64,000 nucleotides of DNA, taken from contig CP024846.1 in NCBI GenBank assembly GCA_004564215.1, positions 1,364,001-1,428,000 of the forward strand, given 5' to 3'. This stretch comes from Beijerinckiaceae bacterium. Its GTDB lineage: Bacteria; Pseudomonadota; Alphaproteobacteria; Rhizobiales; Beijerinckiaceae. Below are positions 44,686 to 54,558 of this stretch, piece by piece (the stretch's first letter is position 1; every line of letters starts with the position of its first letter). A model generated the notes under the pieces. The model had not been told where the DNA came from, searched no databases, and was given only the letters and a program-made list of their open reading frames with translations. A program made the translations under genes and the position numbers.

Positions 44686-45339
44686 CTATCCCAGGCTTCG
44701 AGCGGCGCGGCTCTTACCCCCGGCGCAGCGCTCAACGATCGCAAGTGAGGCGGCGAAGGCCGCCTCCACATCCAGCTCGGTCGTATCGAGGACGATGGCA
44801 TCCTTGGCCGCTTTCAAGGGTGCCGTGGGGCGGTTGCGATCGCGCTCGTCGCGCTTCAGAATATCTTCGAGCACGGCAGCATAATCGACCTTTTCGCCGC
44901 GGCCTCTCAGCTCCAGGGCCCGGCGCGTCGCACGCGCCTCGGGACTGGCCGTGACAAAAATCTTAGGACACGCTTCGGGACAAATCACCGTGCCAATGTC
45001 ACGGCCGTCGAGGACCGCGCCGCCGGGGCGGTGGGCGAAGCCACGCTGAATATCGATGAGTGCGGCCCGAACCTCTGGAATGGCGGCCACAATGGAGGAG
45101 GCTTCCGCCATCTCGCGGACGCGCAGCAGTGCCTCGTCAAAGTCGGTCAGCGCCAGGCCGCGCGCGGCGGCAACGGCGGCTTCGCGGTCGGTGAGATTAT
45201 GGCCGCTTTCCATTAGAGCCCTCGCGGTCGCCCTGTAAAGCAGCCCGGTATCGAGATGCGGAAGGTTTAAATGGCGGGCGAGGCTCCGCGCCACGGTCCC
45301 CTTGCCCGAGGCCGCCGGACCGTCGATGGCGATGATCAT
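44686..45339 (-). CDS. cmk: Cytidylate kinase
   Basis: Phosphorylates CMP/dCMP. The 217-residue protein starts [20 protein letters not shown] (Walker A), then [30 protein letters not shown] and [18 protein letters not shown] overlap with the aroA stop gives an aroA-cmk operon, as usual. rpsA does not follow. Confidence 0.96.
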   Translation of the reverse strand: MIIAIDGPAASGKGTVARSLARHLNLPHLDTGLLYRATARALMESGHNLTDREAAVAAARGLALTDFDEALLRVREMAEASSIVAAIPEVRAALIDIQRGFAHRPGGAVLDGRDIGTVICPEACPKIFVTASPEARATRRALELRGRGEKVDYAAVLEDILKRDERDRNRPTAPLKAAKDAIVLDTTELDVEAAFAASLAIVERCAGGKSRAARSLG

Positions 45340-46670
45340 TGAAACCGGGCCCCCAGCCTCTCCATCAGGGTTCTAAACGTCGGAAAACTCGTCGCAATCA
45401 TACGCGAATCATCAATCGCCATGGGCCGCCGCGAAGCGAAACCGAGGCAAAGAAAGCTCATCGCAATGCGGTGGTCGAGATGGGTTACGACGCTGCCGCC
45501 GCCCATGACGTCGCCGGCGCGCCCCTCGACGAGAAGATCGTCGCCGAGGATTTGACAGCCGACCCCGGCAAGCCGCAAACCATCCGCGATTGCCCCAAGA
45601 CGGTCGGACTCCTTGACCCGCAATTCGGCAAGGCCATTCATCCGCGTTTCTCCGGTGGCAAAGGCGGCCGCGACCGCGAGAATCGGATATTCATCGATCA
45701 TCGAAGGGGCGCGGGCCGCCGGGACATCGACACCTTGCAGCATGGCCGCGCGTACCCGCAAATCAGCAACCTCCTCGCCTCCCTCATCGCGGCTGTCGAG
45801 GATCTGAATATCGGCGCCCATTTCCAGCAAAGTGGCAAGGAGGCCCGTCCGCAAAGGATTCATCATTACCGCCTCGATGACGATGTCGGAACCGGGAATG
45901 ATCGTCGCGGCGACCAATGGGAAAGCGGCGGAAGACGGGTCCGCCGGCACGATGATCTGCGCCGGGCGCAACTCTGGGCGGCCTTCCAGACTGATTTTCC
46001 GGCCGTGCGCCTCAAAAGGCTCCACCTTGATCGCGGCGCCGAAATGGGCCAGCATTTTTTCGGTATGGTCTCGACTGGCTTCGGTTTCCCTGACGCTCGT
46101 AAGCCCGGGAGAATTGAGACCGGCAAGCAGGATCGCCGATTTGATCTGCGCCGAGGCCACCGGCAATAAATAGTCAATAGGAACAGGCTCGCTCGTGCCC
46201 CTGACTACAATCGGACAGCGTCCGCCCTCTGCCTGCGACAAAATCTCCACCCCCATCTGGGATAGCGGATCGAGAATCCGCTGCATGGGCCTTTTGCGCA
46301 GGGATGCATCGCCGTCGAAACAGGTCGTGAGCGCATGGCCTCCGGCAACGCCCATCATGAGCCGCATGCCGGTTCCCGAGTTTCCGAAGTCGAGGGGTTC
46401 GCGCGGGGCAAGCAAGGAGCCGATGCCACAACCGCGCACCAGCCAGCTTCCCACGCCCCGGCGCTGCACTTCCGCACCCAGGGCGCGGCAGGCCACGGCG
46501 GTGTGCAAAACATCGTCGCCTTCGAGTAAACCCTCAATTTCGGTTGTACCGACGCAAAGCAAACCCAGAATCAGGGCGCGATGGGAAATTGACTTGTCGC
46601 CCGGCGGTTTAAGCCTTCCGCGCAGGGGACCCTCCGCCCGCGCCACCAGCGGAGCCGCTTTTCCCTCCAT
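45336..46670 (-). CDS. aroA: EPSP synthase (3-phosphoshikimate 1-carboxyvinyltransferase)
   Basis: Sixth step of the shikimate pathway. The 444-residue protein shows [79 protein letters not shown] and [15 protein letters not shown] 46670 has a G-run site upstream. Divergent from the FYDLN-protein gene, the usual arrangement in this order. Confidence 0.96.
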   Translation of the reverse strand: MEGKAAPLVARAEGPLRGRLKPPGDKSISHRALILGLLCVGTTEIEGLLEGDDVLHTAVACRALGAEVQRRGVGSWLVRGCGIGSLLAPREPLDFGNSGTGMRLMMGVAGGHALTTCFDGDASLRKRPMQRILDPLSQMGVEILSQAEGGRCPIVVRGTSEPVPIDYLLPVASAQIKSAILLAGLNSPGLTSVRETEASRDHTEKMLAHFGAAIKVEPFEAHGRKISLEGRPELRPAQIIVPADPSSAAFPLVAATIIPGSDIVIEAVMMNPLRTGLLATLLEMGADIQILDSRDEGGEEVADLRVRAAMLQGVDVPAARAPSMIDEYPILAVAAAFATGETRMNGLAELRVKESDRLGAIADGLRLAGVGCQILGDDLLVEGRAGDVMGGGSVVTHLDHRIAMSFLCLGFASRRPMAIDDSRMIATSFPTFRTLMERLGARFQ

Positions 46671-46894
46671 CACAGCCCCCAAGCCGGAAAATTGTGTAAA
46701 GACAAGTGAGTTCCTATGGTTGCCACGCGCGGTCGCGAAGCTGGTAGCATGGCGGCAGGTATCCTGTCATCAAACCGGTAGCCTGCATCAACTTCCATTT
46801 GACAGGCGGCCCGCGCATCACTAACGGGACCGAAAACTATTGTGTCGGCGGCCTTGGCTCACGGGGGCTGCCGTCTCTTCGAGAGGTAGGTTCA

Positions 46895-47254
46895 GTGGCC
46901 AAACCCGAACTCGGTAACAAACACCAATGCCTGAACTGCGGCGCGCGTTTCTTCGACCTAAATAAATCGCCGATTACATGCCCTAAATGCGGAACAGTCT
47001 TTCAAGCCGCGCAATTAGCACGTGCCTCCCAGCGCGCCGCGGCGCCCGAGGAGGATGAAATTGAGACGGGGGCGGGAGCTGAATTGGTTTCGCTTGAGGA
47101 AGCCGATCCCGGCGAGGACAAAATCCCGGTGGTGGCGGACGACGACGTTGAGATTGAAGCCGCCGACGATACTTTCCTGGCCGAAGAGGAGGAAGACGGC
47201 GACGATGTCGGCGATCTGATCGACGGCGAGATCGGGGACGACGAAGAACGCTGA
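46895..47254 (+). CDS. FYDLN-type acidic protein (TIGR02300-like)
   Basis: A 119-residue protein with a small zinc ribbon, CLNCGARFFDLNKSPITCPK (CxxC pairs), followed by a very acidic tail (LAEEEEDGDDVGDLIDGEIG). This arrangement and position beside aroA are typical of alphaproteobacteria. Function unknown. The start is GTG with GAGAGG about 8 nt upstream. Confidence 0.9.
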   Translation: MAKPELGNKHQCLNCGARFFDLNKSPITCPKCGTVFQAAQLARASQRAAAPEEDEIETGAGAELVSLEEADPGEDKIPVVADDDVEIEAADDTFLAEEEEDGDDVGDLIDGEIGDDEER

Positions 47255-47382
47255 TGTTTAGCTTGTGAAGCGCGGCGGTTAACGCTATACAGCCGCCGCG
47301 CGTCCTGTCCCATCGGGACGCCGCGTCTCAACCGAGATCCGTGCTAGTGGATTGACGAGACGATGGAATTTAGGCGGAAGCC

Positions 47383-47458
47383 GGGGTCATAGCTCAGTTG
47401 GGAGAGCGCTTCAATGGCATTGAAGAGGTCGGCGGTTCGATTCCGCCTGGCTCCACCA
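47383..47458 (+). tRNA. tRNA-Ala (anticodon GGC)
   Basis: 76 nt with encoded CCA. Acceptor GGGGTCA pairs with TGGCTCC (with G-T wobbles), the anticodon stem CTTCA/TGAAG encloses ATGGCAT (anticodon GGC), and the T loop is GTTCGATTC. Confidence 0.95.
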
Positions 47459-47463
47459 AAACC

Positions 47464-49008
47464 TTAGCTTTGTTGCGCCTTTTGCTCGCGGTCGAGAACG
47501 GCGACGGTGTCATTATAAAGCCGGTCCGCCTCAGCAAGCGTCGGCCCGACGCAGACAATTCCAAGCTTGCCATATTCCGAAAGCGCTCCAATGAGGTGGA
47601 AGACGACACCCTGCTGCGTCGCGCCATTAAAATGCAGACCGTTCAACACCGCGATATCGAGCAGGTCGGTGGGCGTCAGTCCCCGATAGACCGGCGCCTC
47701 GAGATTGTCGGACGCATAATAGCAACAGGAGCCGCCGGTGGGGGTCCGGAACTCCCCGGTCTCGGGTTCATAGCGCCCATCGGTAAGAAACTGGAGCATC
47801 ATGAAGGGATGGGTGGTTCCGCCCTTGCGGAGATTGATCTCGATCGCGTAATGCCGCCAGCTTGAACCATCGCGCACCGACAGAAAATCGATGCCGAACC
47901 GCCCGAGTACACCGCGATCCCGCAAGATCCGGGCGGCTTTCAGTCCTTCCTCCTGGATTGCCAAGCGGTAGGCGACATCGGCGGGAAACCGGCATCCCAA
48001 GAACACCTGGTTGGACCGCCCTCCGAGCACTTGGTCATGCGTCGAAACGACGGCGATTTCGCCGAGCGGATCGATACGATATTGAACCGAGGGCGATCGC
48101 TTCTCTTCGCCCTCGATAAATTCTTCGACGATCGCGCCCATCTCGCGGAGCTTGGCGTTATAGGCCTCCCACGACATATCCCGGGCTTCGAAAGCAAGCG
48201 CGGGCAGCTTTGAGCGGATCCAGCCTTCAAGGCCGCTGTCAGGCGCCGCTTCAAAGCCAAAGATCGCATTTCCCTCGCCCGAGAAACCTTCGTTGAGTTT
48301 CACCACGGCTTTTCGCAAGTTCGGATTGCGCCGCTTCAATTCGGCAAGGGCGCCGGCGACGTCGGTTTCGTCGGCAAGGTCTTCCAAACCCGCCGGGATA
48401 GGCACCCCCGCCTCCTTGAAGATCGACCGGCCCCCGCTTTTCGATCCAAGCGAAAGCAACGCCGGATCGCATCCATAGATCGGAATGCCGAGCTGCACTG
48501 CCAAGCTGCGTTCGAGCGTGGAAACATTGAAGCAGGACATGTGGGCCGTCGCGGTCTCGGGGATCGCCGCGCGGAGCCTTGCAAGCAGCCGCGGCCGCGC
48601 CAGGATCTTGGCCGCAAGCGGTTTGGGCGCCGAATCGAAACAGGAGAAAAGCATCAGGCGCTGACGCGCGTGTGCCGACGGAATCCCGGTCAGCAGATTC
48701 AGGTAATAGTCGATAATTTCCTCGGACACCGGCTGGCTGGTGACATAGATGATTCGGGTTCGAGGAAATTTCAGAAGCATCAGCATGCACAGCATGCGTT
48801 CTTCGTAATGATGCGCGCCAGTGACCCGCGCCATGACGTCCTGGTCGAGACTGAGGCTTGGGATGATCACCACGGTGCGGGGCGCGCAAGGATCGGGGAA
48901 TACCGTGCGGAACAGCTCCGGCAAACGAGCCTGCAGGTCTCGGAAGGCGGCGAGTTCGGCGGCCGACCCCGGCTCCAGCGCGCCAATCGGGGGCAAGGCC
49001 TCGCTCAT
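47464..49008 (-). CDS. PGM1-related ATP-grasp peptide ligase
   Basis: A 514-residue ATP-grasp protein. An N-terminal region (TVVIIPSLSLDQDVMARVTG) precedes the ATP-grasp core: KAVVKLNEGFSGEGNAIFG, AIVEEFIEGEEKRSPSVQYR, FGIDFLSVRDGSSWRHYAIE and INLRKGGTTHPF (metal-binding Glu-Asn). The C-terminus QGVVFHLIGALSEYGKLGIV resembles the PGM1 C-terminal domain. PGM1 links peptides in pheganomycin synthesis; relatives elsewhere are of unknown function. ATG 49008 has GGGGAG 8 nt upstream. It lies alone beside tRNA-Ala. Confidence 0.82.
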   Translation of the reverse strand: MSEALPPIGALEPGSAAELAAFRDLQARLPELFRTVFPDPCAPRTVVIIPSLSLDQDVMARVTGAHHYEERMLCMLMLLKFPRTRIIYVTSQPVSEEIIDYYLNLLTGIPSAHARQRLMLFSCFDSAPKPLAAKILARPRLLARLRAAIPETATAHMSCFNVSTLERSLAVQLGIPIYGCDPALLSLGSKSGGRSIFKEAGVPIPAGLEDLADETDVAGALAELKRRNPNLRKAVVKLNEGFSGEGNAIFGFEAAPDSGLEGWIRSKLPALAFEARDMSWEAYNAKLREMGAIVEEFIEGEEKRSPSVQYRIDPLGEIAVVSTHDQVLGGRSNQVFLGCRFPADVAYRLAIQEEGLKAARILRDRGVLGRFGIDFLSVRDGSSWRHYAIEINLRKGGTTHPFMMLQFLTDGRYEPETGEFRTPTGGSCCYYASDNLEAPVYRGLTPTDLLDIAVLNGLHFNGATQQGVVFHLIGALSEYGKLGIVCVGPTLAEADRLYNDTVAVLDREQKAQQS

Positions 49009-49220
49009 GTTCAACGCTCCCCGAAGCCTGACGCCAGGGGCGAATGCCACTCGATGCGGCGATGATTGAACTCAGAGCGCGTAGCGACTCTCCCGGTGAT
49101 GGATGGCTCGAATATAGAACAACGTTCGATTCGAAACGATCCCATCACCGCGATATTTGTTGTCGGTCGCGACCTTACAACCGGCGGGCGAGGTCACCCC
49201 TTGCTCAGGCTTCCCCCGTC

Positions 49221-50696
49221 TTAATGTATCCCGGTTTCGTTTTTGCCCCATTGCAGCAATTTGGACGTGGTGGTGGTCAGCGAATTGACCGCGTTTTGCA
49301 CCAGTCCGAATGCCCCATTGCTTGCAAAATTTTGCTGAGGCGCAGGCGCTTCGGCCTTTGGCTCCGCAACCGGCATCGACTCAGGCGGCGGGCTGACCGA
49401 AAGCGTCTCCGACCTGCTGGCAATCCGTTGAGGCTGGGGACGAACGGCCTCTTGTCGGGGCGCTGCTGGTTTTGGCGCCTTGGCCACATGTACAGCCGGT
49501 TTGGGCGTCCGAGTCTTGGCCGTCGCCACCGGATGGGCGGCCGGGGAGCGGGCCTTGGCTTGCGCCGGGGCATTTTTGACGACCGGCGTGATGTGAGCGG
49601 CGGCGGCCTCCGCCTGCTTTGAGCTGGCTTTGATTGGCTCCGGCCCGGCTAAATGCGGCACGCTGGCCGCCTCCGCCGACGGTTGAATTTGCGCAGGCGG
49701 CGCTTGATCGGCAGTTAATTGTGGCGGGTCTTTGGAAAGCGGCGTGGCATCCAAGAGGAGTGCTTCGTTCGGCCGAGCCAAATCAGCCCGATTTTCCTCC
49801 TGCTGATTTGGGGGCGCCTCGGCTGCCTCGGTCAGCACTGGCGAGGGGTCTGCCATCGCCGTCCCCGCCGCCATTTCGGTCTCGACCGGGGCCTGTGGTT
49901 CCATCGAAGCCACCACAGGCTGGGCTTGATCCTGAGGCGGAAGCGCCTGGGCGATTTGCTCGGTTTCCGTCACGCGAGGCGCACGCTCCACCGCCCTGAG
50001 AATGGCGGCGTTCTGAACCGGACTTTCCGTGGCGACGTGCAACGCGGTTAAATCCCTCTCACTCTCAATCGTAGCAATCTCGGATTCGCCCGAAACATCG
50101 CTCCTGAACCCGTAACTGGCAACCATTCCGGCAATTCCGGCAAAAACGATCGCTCCCAGAACATAAACAGGTCGACGGGACCTGATTTGGGTCTCGGCCA
50201 GGCTCCCGCCATTGCCGGCGGGCTGCCCCGGAGGAAGCCAACGTTCGGCTCCCAGGTCGACCGTGGGGAAACCCTTTGCCAAGGCCACGTCCGAGAATTT
50301 CTCCCCCGTCTTCCGGGTCGCACTCCACAATCCCGCCTCGATAGCAGCAAAGTCGCTGCCGACCTGGGGCGCGATCGGCTTTTTCGGTCCCGCCTTCGAG
50401 ACGACCTCCGGCCGAAGTGCAATTTCAAGCCGCTGGGCACCGAGCAATCCGGCTTCGATGGCCGCGAAATCGCCTCTGACGATGCTGTCGGATACCAGTT
50501 TCGGCGTCTTGAGCGCTTGCGGCGCTTTGGGGTCGCGATCGACCTTCTGCGACTCGCTTTGCCGGCCAATGGCGCGGAGAAGTTCGGTGATGGGTTCAAC
50601 CTCTTCCCGATGGAAGGACGGTGGTCTTCCCAACTCCTTTTCGAGTTCCCCTATATCGATCATCGGTGGTTGCCGTTTGGTAACGGAATCACTCAT
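49221..50696 (-). CDS. Single-pass membrane protein with Pro/Ala-rich tail, unknown function
   Basis: 491 residues. A cytoplasmic N-terminal part (MIDIGELEKELGRPPSFHRE, with two related FAAIEAGL segments near 77 and 115) precedes one membrane segment (YVLGAIVFAGIAGMVASYGF, about 175-195). A long Pro/Ala/Gln-rich extracytoplasmic tail of about 280 residues follows. The layout resembles envelope-spanning linkers; no family recognised. ATG 50696 is chosen for AGGAGG 8 nt upstream. Confidence 0.7.
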   Translation of the reverse strand: MSDSVTKRQPPMIDIGELEKELGRPPSFHREEVEPITELLRAIGRQSESQKVDRDPKAPQALKTPKLVSDSIVRGDFAAIEAGLLGAQRLEIALRPEVVSKAGPKKPIAPQVGSDFAAIEAGLWSATRKTGEKFSDVALAKGFPTVDLGAERWLPPGQPAGNGGSLAETQIRSRRPVYVLGAIVFAGIAGMVASYGFRSDVSGESEIATIESERDLTALHVATESPVQNAAILRAVERAPRVTETEQIAQALPPQDQAQPVVASMEPQAPVETEMAAGTAMADPSPVLTEAAEAPPNQQEENRADLARPNEALLLDATPLSKDPPQLTADQAPPAQIQPSAEAASVPHLAGPEPIKASSKQAEAAAAHITPVVKNAPAQAKARSPAAHPVATAKTRTPKPAVHVAKAPKPAAPRQEAVRPQPQRIASRSETLSVSPPPESMPVAEPKAEAPAPQQNFASNGAFGLVQNAVNSLTTTTSKLLQWGKNETGIH

Positions 50697-51149
50697 ACTT
50701 CCGGCCTCCTGTTTCGGCGACGTGGCGGACTGCGCGGGCCTATCCATGTCGCGTGAGTGCGGATCTCAAAATCAGCAATCGGCCACGCCACGCATTTTTC
50801 GCTCGGCGCGCTTTCAAAATGCTGGCCCAGGGCAAAGAGCCGCTGCCAAACCAAGGTTGCAGCAGATCAAGCCGACCCCTCTTTATTAGGCATTTATTAA
50901 GGTTCGGAATTGTGGCTGATCTTTGCCGCTTTTAGTTGAGATCTAATTACATGATATCGTTAAATAAATTCTAATAAGGGGTTTTCGCCGCGGCCTGTGG
51001 CCGCGCCGAGGAGGGCTCCAGCGAAGGGGATCGGTCACAATCATATGCCAATTCTCTATGACATAGACGCTTAGAGGGGCGGGCGATTCGGGTGTCCCGG
51101 CGCCATCAATTCAGAGCCGATGGAACTGCCCCCTGGAAAGGAAACCCGC
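50697..51149. other. Divergent promoter region
   Basis: 453 bp between two divergent genes. An AT-rich core at about 50880-50985 is the likely promoter zone. A small hairpin cgcggcc/ggccgcg lies at 50989-51005. No gene seen. Confidence 0.5.
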
Positions 51150-52001
51150 ATGCGCGCCTTGCTTTGTCTTGGTTGCTTATTTGCGATCCTCGCTTTCAGC
51201 GAAGAAGCAGGCGCAGAGGCCCTTTGGCTCACCCTTCCCGAGACACCGGCTCTGCCAGAGGCGGGGCGCAGCGGCTACGCGCCGGTGAACGGAATTCGAA
51301 TCTGGTATGCCGAATATGGGAGTGGACCGCCGGTGATCCTTTTGCACGGCGGACTCGCTCACGCGAATTATTGGGGCAATCAGGTGCCCGAACTGGCGAA
51401 ATCATATCGGGTGGTGGTGATGGACAGCCGCGGTCACGGGCGCAGCACAAGGGATGATCGGCCGTTCACCTATGATTTGATGGCGTCAGACGTCGTAGCC
51501 CTGATGGATTTTTTGAACATCGGCAAGGCGGCGATCGTGGGTTGGAGCGATGGGGCCATCGTGGGATTGGACATCGCTATCCATCATCCAGATCGCATCA
51601 CCAAGCTTTTCGCGTTCGCCGCCAATTCCGACCCGAGTGGCGTGAAGGACATTTCCGCCAGCCCGGTTTTCAACAAATTTATCTCCCGGGCCAAGACGGA
51701 GTATGAGCGCCTTTCCCCAACCCCGGACCAATTCGAGGATTTCCGGCGCCAGATTGCGGAGATGTGGGCGACCCAACCGAACTTCACGGTGAAGCAGCTT
51801 CGTCGAATTTCCCTGCCGGTGTGGATCGTCGACGGCGATCACGACGAAGCGATCAAGCGTGAGAATACCGAATTCATGGCCGCTGAGATTCCCGATGCGG
51901 GATTGCTGCTCCAGCCGGACGTCAGTCACTTCTCGTTCCTGCAGGACCCAAAGCAGTTCAACAGCGACCTGATGCATTTTCTGGATCGCGCATCTCAATA
52001 G
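51150..52001 (+). CDS. Secreted alpha/beta hydrolase
   Basis: A 283-residue protein. A signal peptide (ALLCLGCLFAILAFSEEAGA, about 1-22) precedes the fold: ILLHGGLAHANYW (oxyanion), DSRGHGRST, nucleophile elbow GWSDG (Ser133), IVDGDHDEAI and the catalytic His in DVSHFSFLQDP. It resembles epoxide-hydrolase/esterase-type enzymes; substrate unknown. ATG 51150 is preceded by AAGGAAA; ATG 51120 is less likely because it would add residues before the signal peptide. Confidence 0.85.
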   Translation: MRALLCLGCLFAILAFSEEAGAEALWLTLPETPALPEAGRSGYAPVNGIRIWYAEYGSGPPVILLHGGLAHANYWGNQVPELAKSYRVVVMDSRGHGRSTRDDRPFTYDLMASDVVALMDFLNIGKAAIVGWSDGAIVGLDIAIHHPDRITKLFAFAANSDPSGVKDISASPVFNKFISRAKTEYERLSPTPDQFEDFRRQIAEMWATQPNFTVKQLRRISLPVWIVDGDHDEAIKRENTEFMAAEIPDAGLLLQPDVSHFSFLQDPKQFNSDLMHFLDRASQ

Positions 52002-52150
52002 AAGCGATTTTGAACTGCGGGTTCGACGCCGCAGCCGGTCCCGCCCCGCGCAAGTCAACCAATGCAAACCTTGATCTTGAACCGGCTTGACTGGATAACA
52101 GGATCGAAGCATCGAAACCGTCTCGGCGTTTATCTGTTTCGGGGGAATTA

Positions 52151-53533
52151 TTGGAAGCTTCTCTGAAGAAGGGAGCGCTCAGTCTCTTCGATTCGCTCGC
52201 GATGGCCATCGCCGGCTCGGCCCCGGCCTATTCGATCACGGCCAGCACGGCCGCCCTGATCGCCGCCGTCGGAGTCGCGGGCCCGGCAGCGCTCTGGGTT
52301 GCAGCCCTGCCGATGATTGGCATCACCATCGCGTTCGCCTATTTGAACCGATGGCGATCGGATGCCGGCGCCGCCTATGCCTGGGTTGGCCGCGCGCTGC
52401 ATCCAGCATTGGGCTTCCTGGCGGGCTGGGCTCTGTTGAGCCTTTCCACGATCTTCATGGTCGCCGCGGCCCTCCCCGCCGGAGAAGCGACACTCGATCT
52501 CTTCGCACCTGACCGCACCCATGATGTCGTCTGGGCAACGGGAGTTGGAGTTGCCTGGTTTCTCGGGGTGCTGGCTCTCGTGACTTTAGGCATCGAAGTG
52601 AACGCGAAAGCGCAGATTGTTTTAACCCTTCTTGAGGTCTGTGCTCTCGTTGTCATCGGCGCTCTTGCAATCTTTCACTCGCTGTCCATGCCGGTTGCAG
52701 TATTTTCGTGGGACTGGTTTTTTCCCTCGACGTTTGGCACGTTTCAATCCTTCTCGGCCGGAATGCTGGTCGCTATTTTCTATTATTTCGGTTGGGACGT
52801 CTCCGCCAATCTCGCGGAAGAAACGGCCGGGGCCAAGACGGTTGCAGGGCTCGCGGGCATCCTCGGGGTGATTGTGATTTTCGGCCTTTTTGTCCTGGCG
52901 CAGGTGGCAGTTCAAATGACACTCACCCCCGATGAGATCGAGGCGAATGGCGGCAATCTGCTCCCTGCCCTTGGTGCTGCGGTGCTGCCAGCCCCCTGGA
53001 ACGTCGTCGCCGTCCTGACGGTCCTCGTCAGTGCCGTCGCGACGATCGAGACCCAGCTCCTGCAATGTACAAGGTTGCTGTTCTCGATGGCGCGCGACGG
53101 GGTGATCAGCAAAATGATGGGCCAACTTCATCCGCGTTTTCAGACGCCTTGGCTCGCGGGCTTTGCGGTCGCGAGCGCCTCGCTTGTTTTATTCGCGGGC
53201 TCCGCCACTGTTCCGTCTGTCGGCAAATTGATGAGCGAACTCATCAATGCGATCGGCGTCCAAGTCGCCTTCTACTATGCCTTGGCAGCGACCGCTTGCG
53301 CCTGGCACTTTCGTAACGCGATGCGGACCGATTGGAGGATGTTGGTGTTTGCCGGAATGATCCCTTTAGTGTCGGGCGCGTTCGTTGCCTACGTTGGAAT
53401 TTATCAGCTTCCCCATCTTGGCTGGCGCGTTTCATTGCTGAGTACGGGCTCCATCCTGATCGGCGTTGTCCCGCTCTGGTACTACCGCCGGCGCTACCGT
53501 AGTTCCTTCTATGATACTACTTCCAGCCCATGA
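52151..53533 (+). CDS. APC-family amino acid permease
   Basis: A 460-residue permease with about 12 membrane segments. The N-terminus FDSLAMAIAGSAPAYSITAS is the unwound TM1 substrate motif of APC transporters. A central segment FQSFSAGMLVAIFYYFGWDV and the SANLAEETAGAKT loop are typical. The start is TTG with GGGGGA 6 nt upstream. Probably a proton-coupled importer of an amino acid or amine. It precedes the XDH-type operon, 180 bp away, without proof of co-transcription. Confidence 0.88.
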   Translation: MEASLKKGALSLFDSLAMAIAGSAPAYSITASTAALIAAVGVAGPAALWVAALPMIGITIAFAYLNRWRSDAGAAYAWVGRALHPALGFLAGWALLSLSTIFMVAAALPAGEATLDLFAPDRTHDVVWATGVGVAWFLGVLALVTLGIEVNAKAQIVLTLLEVCALVVIGALAIFHSLSMPVAVFSWDWFFPSTFGTFQSFSAGMLVAIFYYFGWDVSANLAEETAGAKTVAGLAGILGVIVIFGLFVLAQVAVQMTLTPDEIEANGGNLLPALGAAVLPAPWNVVAVLTVLVSAVATIETQLLQCTRLLFSMARDGVISKMMGQLHPRFQTPWLAGFAVASASLVLFAGSATVPSVGKLMSELINAIGVQVAFYYALAATACAWHFRNAMRTDWRMLVFAGMIPLVSGAFVAYVGIYQLPHLGWRVSLLSTGSILIGVVPLWYYRRRYRSSFYDTTSSP

Positions 53534-53712
53534 TCTTAGTTACGACAGCGTTTGAACCTCACGCCGAAAAGCGTTAACTCCTTTGGGTCCAAATCTTCCA
53601 AAGTGAAGTTGGCGGGCCGCTCATACGATGCGGTCAATGCAGCCTGCGCATACGTCTTTCCCTGGAGCATATTCGTGAAGATCGCTTCTTTCCATAAGGA
53701 CGCGGAGCATTC

Positions 53713-54558
53713 ATGAACCTGAACACCATCCTCGAATTGAAAAGACCCGCATCGACGGAAGAGATCGCGCAGTGGCGCAGCGGATATGCCTGGCTCGCGG
53801 GCGGAACATGGTTGTTCTCAGAGCCGCAGCTTTCGACCGATACGCTGATCGATCTCGAGCAATTGCACTGGCCCGCGCTGCATGCCTCGGACACCGGGCT
53901 CGACATAGCCGCGACCTGTCGTCTCGCGGAATTGTATCATTTCCGTGGTCCGGCCGAATGGTCCTGCACACCGCTTTTCCGCCATTGCTGCAATGCGCTG
54001 CTGGCTTCATTCAAGATTTGGAACGCGGCAACGGTGGGAGGAAACATCTGCATGTCCTTGCCGGCCGGCGCAATGATTTCGCTGACCGTGGCGCTGGAGG
54101 GACGCTACACCTTGTGGCCGCGCGATGCGCCGCCCCGCGACGTCCAGGCCGCCGACTTCGTTACCGGAAATCATCGCAACATCCTGCAGCCGGGCGAATT
54201 GCTGCGGAACATTCATCTTCCTGCCACCGCATTGAAAAAGCGCTTCGCATTCCGCCGGCTGTCGCTCACCCATCTCGGGCGTTCGGCGGCACTGTTGATC
54301 GGAACGCAAAGCAAGGACCGCAGCGATTTTCTCCTCACCATCACCGCGGCGACGCCCCGCCCCGTCCAGCTCCGTTTCGCCTACACCCCCGACGCGGCTG
54401 AACTCCGCGAGGCGATCGACGCGCGGATCGCCGCCGATTCCTATTTCGACGATGTGCATGGGGCGGCGGCCTACAAACGTCACCTGACCCCTTATTTCGC
54501 CGAACAGATTCGTGCCGAACTGGCGCAGGCTGAAGGCGAGGCGGGAGTCTGGATATGA
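53713..54558 (+). CDS. FAD-binding subunit of molybdopterin dehydrogenase (CoxM/XdhB-like)
   Basis: A 281-residue flavoprotein subunit of a xanthine-dehydrogenase-family enzyme. The FAD loops appear as WLAGGTWLF (usually AGGTDL) and ATVGGNICMSLPAG. C-terminal FRRLSLTHLGRSAALLIG matches the CO-dehydrogenase flavoprotein domain. Its last codon overlaps the next ATG (ATGA), so electron transfer partners are made together. Confidence 0.9.
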   Translation: MNLNTILELKRPASTEEIAQWRSGYAWLAGGTWLFSEPQLSTDTLIDLEQLHWPALHASDTGLDIAATCRLAELYHFRGPAEWSCTPLFRHCCNALLASFKIWNAATVGGNICMSLPAGAMISLTVALEGRYTLWPRDAPPRDVQAADFVTGNHRNILQPGELLRNIHLPATALKKRFAFRRLSLTHLGRSAALLIGTQSKDRSDFLLTITAATPRPVQLRFAYTPDAAELREAIDARIAADSYFDDVHGAAAYKRHLTPYFAEQIRAELAQAEGEAGVWI

